From 2-02-FULL-47-50 sp964479045 (GTDB lineage Bacteria; Pseudomonadota; Gammaproteobacteria; Eutrophobiales; Eutrophobiaceae): 64,000 bases of DNA. Position 1 is the stretch's first letter. Every line of letters begins with the position of its first letter. Both the position numbers and the translations under genes were made by a program. Positions 33,332 to 39,772 of this stretch are shown here, in pieces. The stretch is from assembly GCA_964479045.1 (NCBI GenBank), contig CAYZJI010000008.1:1-64000 (forward strand), given 5' to 3'. The notes beneath the pieces are model-generated. The model saw nothing but the letters and a program-made list of their open reading frames with translations. It was not told the origin of the DNA and made no database searches.

Positions 33332-34633
33332 ATGACACGCGAAGAACAGATTAAACAGTTGGAACAGGACTGGGCCAAAAACCCGCGCTGGAAAGGGGTG
33401 AAACGAGATTACAGCGCAGCAGACGTCGTTCGTCTGCGTGGTTCTGTCCAGGAAGAGTATACCCTCGCACGCCGCGGTGCCGAGAAACTCTGGAAACTGG
33501 TCAATGAAGAAGACTATATCAACTGTCTGGGTGCCATTACCGGCGGCCAGGCCCTGCAACAGGTCAAGGCCGGCATCAAGGCCATTTATCTGTCCGGCTG
33601 GCAGGTTGCCGCCGATGGCAATACCTCCGAAACCATGTATCCGGACCAGTCACTGTATGCCGTGAACTCCGTACCGACCATGGTTCGTCGCATCAATAAT
33701 TCCTTCAAACGGGCTGATGAAATCCAGTGGTCCAAGGGCAAGAGCGATATCGACTTCTTTGCCCCGATCGTGGCGGATGCTGAAGCCGGGTTTGGTGGCG
33801 TGCTGAACGCTTTCGAACTCATGAAGGGCATGATCGAAGCGGGTGCCTCAGGCGTCCATTTTGAAGACCAGCTTGCCTCTGTGAAAAAGTGCGGTCACAT
33901 GGGCGGTAAGGTGTTGGTACCGACCCAGGAAGCCATCCAGAAACTGACGGCTGCCCGTCTGGCGGCCGACACCATGGGTGTTCCGACTGTCGTGCTGGCA
34001 CGTACCGATGCCAATGCTGCTGCGCTGCTGACATCAGATTGTGACGAACGCGATCGCAAGTTTGTGACGGGCGAGCGTACCTCTGAAGGTTTCTATGTCA
34101 CCAAAGCCGGTATTGATCAGGCGATTGATCGTGGCTTGTCTTATGCCCCGTATGCCGATCTGTTGTGGTGCGAAACCGCGGTACCGGACATGGCAGAAGC
34201 GAAGAAATTTGCTGAAGCTATCCGCAAGAAGTATCCGGATCAGCTGCTGGCCTATAACTGCTCACCGTCATTTAACTGGAAGAAGAACCTCAATGACGCT
34301 GACATCGCCAAGTTCCAGAAAGAACTCGGTGCCATGGGTTACAAGTACCAGTTCATTACCCTGGCCGGTATTCACAACATGTGGTTCAACATGTTTGAAC
34401 TGACCTATGAATACGTGCGCAAGGGCATGACCGCTTATGTGGAAATGGTCCAGGAGAAGGAATTTGCTGCAAAAGATCGTGGCTATACCTTCGCCAGCCA
34501 CCAGCAGGAAGTGGGCGCCGGTTACTTTGATGATGTAACCACCGTGATTCAGGGTGGGACTTCCTCAGTGCGTGCCCTCGATGGTTCCACCGAAGAAGCG
34601 CAGTTCGATCACCAGCACAAGGCCGCGCACTAA
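33332..34633 (+). CDS. aceA: Isocitrate lyase
   Basis: This glyoxylate-shunt enzyme splits isocitrate into glyoxylate and succinate. The 433-residue protein carries the signature KKCGH (185-189) with catalytic C187, and the phosphate/metal region VADAEAGFGG. Length matches E. coli AceA (434). I use the second of two adjacent ATGs (33332), six bases after AGGAG (33321-33325); an upstream TTG start is unlikely. It is not next to a malate synthase: glcB lies 3 kb away on the other strand, behind the clp genes. A strong terminator follows. Confidence 0.97.
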   Translation: MTREEQIKQLEQDWAKNPRWKGVKRDYSAADVVRLRGSVQEEYTLARRGAEKLWKLVNEEDYINCLGAITGGQALQQVKAGIKAIYLSGWQVAADGNTSETMYPDQSLYAVNSVPTMVRRINNSFKRADEIQWSKGKSDIDFFAPIVADAEAGFGGVLNAFELMKGMIEAGASGVHFEDQLASVKKCGHMGGKVLVPTQEAIQKLTAARLAADTMGVPTVVLARTDANAAALLTSDCDERDRKFVTGERTSEGFYVTKAGIDQAIDRGLSYAPYADLLWCETAVPDMAEAKKFAEAIRKKYPDQLLAYNCSPSFNWKKNLNDADIAKFQKELGAMGYKYQFITLAGIHNMWFNMFELTYEYVRKGMTAYVEMVQEKEFAAKDRGYTFASHQQEVGAGYFDDVTTVIQGGTSSVRALDGSTEEAQFDHQHKAAH

Positions 34634-34649
34634 GAAGTATTTACGCAAG

Positions 34650-34690
34650 CCGTCATTCCGGGGCCGCGTAAGCGGAACCCGGAATCCAGT
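34650..34690. repeat. CGTCATTCC-type repeat downstream of aceA
   Basis: The sequence reads CCGTCATTCCGGGGCC, then GCGTAAGCGG, then CCCGGAATCCAGTG. It resembles one end of the element at 24272-24371 and forms a GC-rich hairpin (TTCCGGG/CCCGGAA). It lies between the aceA stop and its terminator. Confidence 0.55.
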
Positions 34691-34701
34691 GAAAAAAACG
34701 G

Positions 34702-34736
34702 AAACCCGGTTGCCGCAAGCAACCGGGTTTTCTTTT
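34702..34736 (+). terminator. Rho-independent terminator of aceA
   Basis: AAACCCGGTTGC (34702-34713) pairs perfectly with GCAACCGGGTTT (34719-34730) across a five-base loop, followed by a T-rich tract. It should terminate the aceA transcript strongly. Confidence 0.93.
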
Positions 34737-34803
34737 GTATGTAGTCTCAATGATTCAGCTTATAATTTTGCACCTATAGAATTGTAAGTACAGGTTAAAC
34801 AAC

Positions 34804-35649
34804 TTGAAACTCAGTGCCGAACAATTCAGAAACTGGAACCGCAAGGCCATTACCCTGCTCGGCATGTCCGGTGTGGGCAAGACCCGGCTCGCCTGCAATC
34901 TGCGCAAGGACCACTGGTTTCATTTTTCCGGTGATTACCGCATTGGCACGCGTTATCTGGATGAACCGATCCTTGATCACCTGAAAAAGGAACTCATGCA
35001 GGTTCCGGTCATGCGCGAACTGTTGCGCTCGGATTCTATCCAGATCCGGAACAACCTGAGTGTCGATAACCTGAGCCCGGTGTCCACGTTTCTCGGCAAG
35101 CTCGGCAATCCTGAGCAGGGCGGTTTGGGTCTATCAGAATTCAAATACCGGCAGGATCTGCACCGGCAGGCTGAAATTGCCGCCATGAAAGACGTTCCGG
35201 AATTTATCGAGAAGGCCAATTACATTTTTGGTTATGAACACTTCATTAATGATGCGGGTGGCAGCCTGTGTGAGCTGGATGATCCGCAAGTGCTGGAAAC
35301 ACTCGCTCAGCACACACTGATTGTGTACATCAAGGCGTCAAAAGATGATGAAAAAGAATTGATCCAGCGTGCGGAAGATTCTCCAAAGCCGCTGTATTAC
35401 CGTCCTGAATTTCTGGACGAGCAACTCGCGGATTACATGAAAGAACGCAAACTGCGTTTTGTGGCATTAATCGATCCGGATGATTTTGTGCGCTGGGTAT
35501 TCCCGCGTTTGTTTTATTCGCGCATCCCGCGTTATGAAGCGATTGCGAAAAAATATGGTTACACGGTGACAACCAAAGAAGTCCAGGCCGTTAAGGATGA
35601 AAGTGATTTTCTGGCCCTGATCGAGAAAGTGCTGGATCGGGAGAAATGA
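34804..35649 (+). CDS. P-loop ATPase of unknown role, next to metA
   Basis: The 281-residue protein opens with KAITLLGMSGVGKTRLA; the Walker A motif GMSGVGKT is at residues 20-27, very near the N-terminus. It resembles a conserved gammaproteobacterial ATPase or kinase-like protein that I have seen annotated only as 'ATPase'. Later features include FSGDYRIGTRYLDEP (residues 40-54), an acidic LIVYIKASKDDEKEL segment and a basic C-terminal part. No membrane segments are seen. The start is TTG at 34804; the homology starts at once and no ATG precedes Walker A. The substrate and partner are unknown. MetA follows across a repeat element. Confidence 0.75.
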   Translation: MKLSAEQFRNWNRKAITLLGMSGVGKTRLACNLRKDHWFHFSGDYRIGTRYLDEPILDHLKKELMQVPVMRELLRSDSIQIRNNLSVDNLSPVSTFLGKLGNPEQGGLGLSEFKYRQDLHRQAEIAAMKDVPEFIEKANYIFGYEHFINDAGGSLCELDDPQVLETLAQHTLIVYIKASKDDEKELIQRAEDSPKPLYYRPEFLDEQLADYMKERKLRFVALIDPDDFVRWVFPRLFYSRIPRYEAIAKKYGYTVTTKEVQAVKDESDFLALIEKVLDREK

Positions 35650-35656
35650 AATTTAT

Positions 35657-35758
35657 CTCCTTCCCCCTTGATGGGGGAAGGTTGGGATGGGGGTGAAATG
35701 CCAAATTTTTCACCCCCACCCGGCACAAAGTGCCGCCCTCCCCCGTAAAGGGGGGGGC
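35657..35758. repeat. C/G-rich inverted intergenic repeat, copy 2
   Basis: TCCTTCCCCCTTGATGGGGGAAGG opens the element, then GGATGGGGGTGAAA, TTTCACCCCCACCCGGC, and a final GCCCTCCCCCGTAAAGGGGGGG. The plan is the same as copy 1 at 17483. It sits immediately upstream of metA, between its promoter region and the ATPase gene. Confidence 0.85.
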
Positions 35759-35793
35759 GTTTTAATGTATAACTATTGAGGTCAAGAACTTTA

Positions 35794-36861
35794 ATGCCAT
35801 TAGTTGCCAACACAGCATTGCCGAGCTTCGCCCGTCTGCAGGATGAGGGCGAGACTGTGATCGGGAAGGATGTCGCCCTTCATCAGGACATCCGCGAACT
35901 GCATATCGGCCTGTTGAACATGATGCCCGATGCGGCGCTGGAAGCGACCGAGCGCCAGTTTTTCCGTCTGGTCGGCGAAAGTAACCAGATCGCGCAGTTC
36001 TACGTGCATCCGTTTTCACTCAAGGAACTGGAACGTGGCCCCGAAGCGCAAGCGCACATCAGCAAATATTACAAAACCTTTGATCAGATCAAGGATGAAG
36101 GGCTGGATGCTTTGATTATTACCGGCGCCAATGTCACCAGCCCGGAATTGTCTGAGCAGATATTCTGGAAACCACTGATCGACATCATCGACTGGTCATA
36201 TGCAAACGTCACCTCCACGTTATGTTCCTGTCTTGCCACGCATGCGGTCATGCAGTTTCGCTATAAACAGAAACGCACACCGTTACCCGCCAAGCGCTGG
36301 GGCGTATATTCGCATAAAGTGATGAACCAGTATCACCCGTTGACTTCCGGCGTGAATACCCGGTTTGATGTGCCGCATTCACGCTTTAACCAGATCAGCC
36401 GCAAGCAATTTGAAGCGGCCAAGCTTAAAATACTGGTGGAAAGTGAAGTGGCCGGGGTGCATCTCGCCACCAGCGAAGATGGTTTCCGTATCGTGTTCTT
36501 TCAGGGCCATCCTGAATATGATGCCATCAGCCTGCTGAAAGAATACAAACGTGAAGTCGGCCGTTATTTCCGTGGTGAAATTAATGATTACCCGCCTGTG
36601 CCGGAAAATTATTTTACTCTGAAATCTGCGGCAATCTTTGAGGAATACCAGGAACGCGTCGTAGCCGCGCGCGCCAACAAAAAGGAACCACCGGAATTTC
36701 CGGAAGACCTGATCGTGCCTGCAATAGATAACACCTGGCATGACAGCGCCGAAGCTGTCATCAACAACTGGATCGGCAAGGTTTATCAGGTCACGCACAT
36801 CGATCGGCGCAAACCGTTCCGCGATGGCATTGATCCCAAAAATCCGCTGGGTCTGGAATAA
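35794..36861 (+). CDS. metA: Homoserine O-succinyltransferase (MetA family)
   Basis: MetA-family enzymes acylate homoserine at the start of methionine synthesis. The 355-residue protein is longer than E. coli MetA (309). The acyl-carrying cysteine is probably C146 in LCSCLATHA, and the catalytic dyad is H239 and E241 in FQGHPEYD. Whether the donor is succinyl- or acetyl-CoA cannot be read reliably from sequence. The C-terminal extension (about 300-355) lies beyond the usual MetA end. ATG 35794 begins MPLVANTALPSF; an upstream TTG (35776) is a weaker choice. Palindromic repeats lie on both sides of the gene. Confidence 0.9.
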   Translation: MPLVANTALPSFARLQDEGETVIGKDVALHQDIRELHIGLLNMMPDAALEATERQFFRLVGESNQIAQFYVHPFSLKELERGPEAQAHISKYYKTFDQIKDEGLDALIITGANVTSPELSEQIFWKPLIDIIDWSYANVTSTLCSCLATHAVMQFRYKQKRTPLPAKRWGVYSHKVMNQYHPLTSGVNTRFDVPHSRFNQISRKQFEAAKLKILVESEVAGVHLATSEDGFRIVFFQGHPEYDAISLLKEYKREVGRYFRGEINDYPPVPENYFTLKSAAIFEEYQERVVAARANKKEPPEFPEDLIVPAIDNTWHDSAEAVINNWIGKVYQVTHIDRRKPFRDGIDPKNPLGLE

Positions 36862-36869
36862 AATTCATA

Positions 36870-36972
36870 CCCTCCCCCTTGATGGGGGAGGGGAGGGTGG
36901 GGGTGTGAAGCACATTATGTTATTTGTTCAAGTAACCCCTCCCCTGAATCCCCTCCCGCAAGGGGAGGGGAA
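36870..36972. repeat. C/G-rich inverted intergenic repeat, copy 3
   Basis: Starts CCCTCCCCCTTGATGGGGGAGGG, then GGGTGGGGGTG. The second half, AACCCCTCCCC ... CCCCTCCCGCAAGGGGAGGGG, gives a second hairpin. It shares the TTGATGGGGGA core with copies 1 and 2 but diverges in the second half. It separates metA from greB. Confidence 0.83.
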
Positions 36973-37010
36973 TGCAGATATTGCCAGAATAATCAATCTT
37001 TGAACGAGCC

Positions 37011-37502
37011 ATGTCCCGCTGGCGTTCCTCATCTCCTTACATCACACCGGAAGGTTATCAAAAGCTCGAAAGTGAATTAAAAGGGCTCTGGGATCGGCGC
37101 AAAGAGGTGACCAAAGCACTGGCCGCTGCCGCCGCAGAAGGCGATCGATCCGAAAATGCTGAATATATCTACCGCAAGAAAGAACTGCGGGAAATAGATC
37201 GCCGCATCCGCTACCTGCAAAACCGCATGCCGAAACTGAAAGTAGTTTCAGAAGTTGGTGACAAAAACAGGGTATTTTTCGGCGCCATCGTGACGCTGGA
37301 AGATGAAGAAGGTAATGAAATAACCTATCGGATCGTTGGCCCAGACGAAATCGAGCCGGACAAAAACTACATCAGCATTGATGCGCCGATGAGCAAAGCG
37401 TTACTGGGGAAGTCAGTGGATGATGAGGTTATTGTAAAAACTGAAGGAAAGGTAAGTCGTTATTTTGTTACAGCGATTAAATATTCAAGATACAAGATCT
37501 GA
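37011..37502 (+). CDS. greB: Transcription elongation factor GreB
   Basis: This factor binds the RNA polymerase secondary channel and stimulates cleavage of backtracked RNA. The 163-residue protein has an N-terminal coiled coil (about 12-80) with the acidic tip GDRSENAEY, and a C-terminal FKBP-like domain (about 85-160) with YRIVGPDEIEPDKNYIS. The basic start MSRWRSSSPYITPEGYQKL favours GreB over GreA. ATG 37011 follows GAACGAGCC. Its convergent neighbour is the Mrr-like nuclease gene. Confidence 0.95.
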   Translation: MSRWRSSSPYITPEGYQKLESELKGLWDRRKEVTKALAAAAAEGDRSENAEYIYRKKELREIDRRIRYLQNRMPKLKVVSEVGDKNRVFFGAIVTLEDEEGNEITYRIVGPDEIEPDKNYISIDAPMSKALLGKSVDDEVIVKTEGKVSRYFVTAIKYSRYKI

Positions 37503-37518
37503 TTCAGTTATTATTGTA

Positions 37519-38451
37519 TTAACTTGATTCCTCATCAAAATAATCGCTATCAATTTTTGGAATCTTAAGAGTTCTAGATGTGATGCCTACTTCGTGGTCA
37601 ATCATTAATTCTGCCAACTTCATACCATCAACAAGAACTATTCTTTCAATAGATTTTGCAAATTCTATGGCTTGAGATGTAAAGGTGGAGGTTGTAATAA
37701 AGACTCCTTTATTTGCACGTTGCCCGGCTAAGGCACCGTAAAAACCTTGAATTTCTGGCCTACCAACAACATTTTGCCATCGCTTTGCTTGAACATAGAC
37801 TTTTTCCAAACCAAGTTTATCTAGTGATATAACTCCATCAATGCCACCATCGCTGACACCGCCTACATGTATAAGATCATGTCTGCTTGTCCCATATCCC
37901 ATTCTGTGAAGAAGATCTAATACAATTGTTTCAAAAAATGAAGGAGAAACATTTAATAGCACTTCAATTAATTCAGTCGTAACAGATTCCCTCAATTCAG
38001 ATATAGCATCGCCTAAACGGTCATCTGGACTTGCAAGTGCCGATGTGGTTATGTGATCCTGGGAATATTCAGAAGAGTGGACTGTGTTGATCTCCATTGG
38101 TTGTCGAAGAATTACATTCATAAAACCAATTGCTAATTGCTCTACTTCTTTCTGACTAAGAGGAGTTGGATGGGAATTGACGAAATCAATTCCCTTTTCT
38201 GTAAGTTTCCAAAAACCTCTGCGAGTGCTAGAAGATAAACCAGCCCTTTTAAGTCTATCATGTGCCCACCCGGCACGATTCTTATAAACACGCTGTATAC
38301 CACTAGGAAGAAGTTCTTGTTTATCGGATTCAGATAGGCCTAGTATTTTAGCTGCTTCATCATGAGCATCGCGGGCATGAATACCATCAGGTTTTGTTGC
38401 TAAGATTCTTAGAATGGGTTCAATAAACTGATCATAAGTTGGTACGGTCAT
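37519..38451 (-). CDS. Mrr-family restriction endonuclease
   Basis: The 310-residue protein has an N-terminal winged-helix part (Mrr_N-like, about 5-95) and a C-terminal Mrr-type nuclease domain (about 160-280). Catalytic PD-(D/E)xK residues are visible: E174 in the SFFETIV helix, D205 in GGIDGVI, and QAK at 221-223. Type IV Mrr enzymes cut methylated DNA. No methyltransferase gene lies nearby, which fits a type IV enzyme. The gene is clearly more AT-rich than its neighbours and uses codons such as AAA, ATA and AGA more often, suggesting horizontal transfer. GAGGTTAGTT precedes the ATG at 38451. Confidence 0.9.
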   Translation of the reverse strand: MTVPTYDQFIEPILRILATKPDGIHARDAHDEAAKILGLSESDKQELLPSGIQRVYKNRAGWAHDRLKRAGLSSSTRRGFWKLTEKGIDFVNSHPTPLSQKEVEQLAIGFMNVILRQPMEINTVHSSEYSQDHITTSALASPDDRLGDAISELRESVTTELIEVLLNVSPSFFETIVLDLLHRMGYGTSRHDLIHVGGVSDGGIDGVISLDKLGLEKVYVQAKRWQNVVGRPEIQGFYGALAGQRANKGVFITTSTFTSQAIEFAKSIERIVLVDGMKLAELMIDHEVGITSRTLKIPKIDSDYFDEESS

Positions 38452-38492
38452 AACTAACCTCAGAGTAACTTTATATTTTTCCTAGATTCAAC

Positions 38493-39017
38493 CTACTCAG
38501 GTTTAAAAATATCCACAACCAACGCCTTCACCGGTTCATCGGAAGTATTTTCCCACCAGTGTGTGACACCCGCTTTTTCGATGGCGATGCTGCCGGCGGC
38601 ATGTTCAATCGCGTCCGGTGAGTCGTTACGGTGTTCCATGATCTTGCCGCTGATGATGTAGGCATAGCCGGGGCGTTCGATGTGAGTGTGGATACCCACC
38701 ACACCACCGGGTTCAACCGTGAATACACGGGCACGTAATTGACGGCCCGCCATTTGCGGAAAATCTTCACTGAGTTCAATAATGCCTTTCGGTTCAATGG
38801 ATGCAATACCCTTGCTTTCTTTCGGACCGGTGAGTCCGTCCATCGTAACCGTTGTACTCTCGGGTGCGGGAGCAGGCGGTGTGTTGTCGGCCAGCATAAT
38901 GATCTGGACTTTGTCCGGTTGGCTGTGATCATCGACTGGATGTGCATTTACCGTAGTTATCTGTGCAAGCAGAGAAATGAAACAGAGTGCGCTCGGCAAA
39001 TGCTTGATTATCAACAT
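38493..39017 (-). CDS. Exported cupin-domain protein
   Basis: The 174-residue product from ATG 39017 has a signal peptide (about 1-25, ending VNA) and a C-terminal cupin domain (about 85-165). GIHTHIERPGYAYIISGK provides the metal-binding histidine pair, a further His follows in IMEHRND, and AGVTHWWEN supplies another. Many such proteins bind a single metal; no catalytic role can be assigned. An upstream GTG at 39032 exists, but AGGAT is correctly placed for the ATG. The gene is divergent from the second toxin-antitoxin module. Confidence 0.8.
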   Translation of the reverse strand: MLIIKHLPSALCFISLLAQITTVNAHPVDDHSQPDKVQIIMLADNTPPAPAPESTTVTMDGLTGPKESKGIASIEPKGIIELSEDFPQMAGRQLRARVFTVEPGGVVGIHTHIERPGYAYIISGKIMEHRNDSPDAIEHAAGSIAIEKAGVTHWWENTSDEPVKALVVDIFKPE

Positions 39018-39044
39018 ATCCAGAATCCTCACGGTAAATTAATC

Positions 39045-39080
39045 TTGTAACAAGACTGAATTTAGACTAAATTCAGTCTT
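39045..39080 (+). promoter_or_regulatory. Perfect 29-base palindromic operator over the promoter of the Phd/ParE-like module
   Basis: AAGACTGAATTTAG (39052-39065) and CTAAATTCAGTCTT (39067-39080) are perfect 14-base inverted repeats around a single A. A promoter fits over them: TTGTAA (39045-39050), 17 bases, TAAATT (39068-39073). The palindrome ends 24 bases before the antitoxin ATG. Phd/YefM antitoxins repress their own operons by binding palindromes of this kind. It could also affect the divergent cupin gene, whose start lies 35 bases away. Confidence 0.8.
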
Positions 39081-39103
39081 ATGCTTAAGTTTTGTTGCCA
39101 AAC

Positions 39104-39379
39104 ATGAAATATTCAACCCGGATTAAACCCATCAGCTACCTCAAGGCTAATGCCGCGGAGGTTGTGCGTCAACTCAGCAAACAGCGCCAACCGCTAGTGA
39201 TTACCCAGAATGGAGAAGCCAAGGCGGTTATTCAGGATGTAGCCAGTTATGAGGAGACACAGGATACGCTCGCATTGCTGAAAATTCTGGCGTTGGGTAA
39301 TAAACAGATAGAAGCAGGCCATGTTGCACCCGCAACACGAGTCATCAAGCGTTTGCGCGAGGGCAAAGGCATCGAATAA
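39104..39379 (+). CDS. Phd/YefM-type antitoxin
   Basis: The 91-residue protein has the Phd/YefM fold signature: a first strand and helix (KPISYLKANAAEVVRQLSK) followed by QPLVITQNGEAKAVIQDVASY. The C-terminal half is flexible and charged and would wrap the toxin. ATG 39104 is used; an in-frame TTG 12 bases upstream is unlikely. The stop overlaps the toxin ATG by one base (TAATG). Confidence 0.92.
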   Translation: MKYSTRIKPISYLKANAAEVVRQLSKQRQPLVITQNGEAKAVIQDVASYEETQDTLALLKILALGNKQIEAGHVAPATRVIKRLREGKGIE

Positions 39380-39711
39380 TGGAATTTGAGGTATTTCTGA
39401 CCAGGGACGCGGAATCTGATCTCGAAGAGATTTACCGTTACATCGCCACAGAAGACAGTCTTGCGAAAGCTGGTCATGTACTCGACAAGATCGAGACTGC
39501 CATGGCCAATTTATCCAGATTCCCGCAGCGCGGCTCTGTTCCCGGGGAACTGATGAATCTTGGAATAAGGGATTACCGTCAGGTCTTTTTCAAACCCTAT
39601 CGCATGATTTACCGGGTTATGGATAAGCGGGTATATATCTATGTGATTGCTGATGGCCGTCAGGATATGCAGTCATTACTTACCAGACGTTTATTTGCGA
39701 CTGAAAAATAA
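39379..39711 (+). CDS. ParE/RelE-superfamily toxin
   Basis: The 110-residue protein matches the ParE/RelE fold: VFLTRDAESDLEEIYRYIA at the start, FPQRGSVPGEL in the middle, then DYRQVFFKPYRMIYRVMDKRVYIYVIADGRQDMQSLLTRR. Whether it targets gyrase (ParE) or mRNA (RelE) cannot be decided from sequence alone. The paired antitoxin is immediately upstream. A hairpin terminator follows. Confidence 0.92.
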   Translation: MEFEVFLTRDAESDLEEIYRYIATEDSLAKAGHVLDKIETAMANLSRFPQRGSVPGELMNLGIRDYRQVFFKPYRMIYRVMDKRVYIYVIADGRQDMQSLLTRRLFATEK

Positions 39712-39738
39712 AAAAGGGCAGGTTTGAGCCTGCCCTTT
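39703..39738 (-). terminator. Terminator between the ParE-like toxin and acnA genes
   Basis: AAAGGGCAGG and CCTGCCCTTT form a 10-base stem around TTTGAG. On the minus strand the stem is followed by TTTTTTATTTTT, so it ends the acnA transcript. On the plus strand the T-run is only part of the stem, so termination of the toxin transcript would be weaker. Confidence 0.88.
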
Positions 39739-39748
39739 GATTGACTGG

Positions 39749-39770
39749 TTCCCGGCTTTCGCCGGGATGA
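39749..39770. repeat. Short CCCGGC...GCCGGG hairpin of the GGGATGAC type
   Basis: TTCCCGGCTTTCGCCGGGATGAC contains a CCCGGC/GCCGGG stem and ends just before the acnA stop codon. It resembles the widespread GGGAATGAC-type bacterial intergenic repeats and the elements at 24272 and 34650. Confidence 0.5.
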
Positions 39771-39772
39771 CA

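Noticed and set aside
35657..36972. Insertion sequence around metA
   Set aside because: No transposase frame is present in or near the repeats; they are about 100-base palindromes only.
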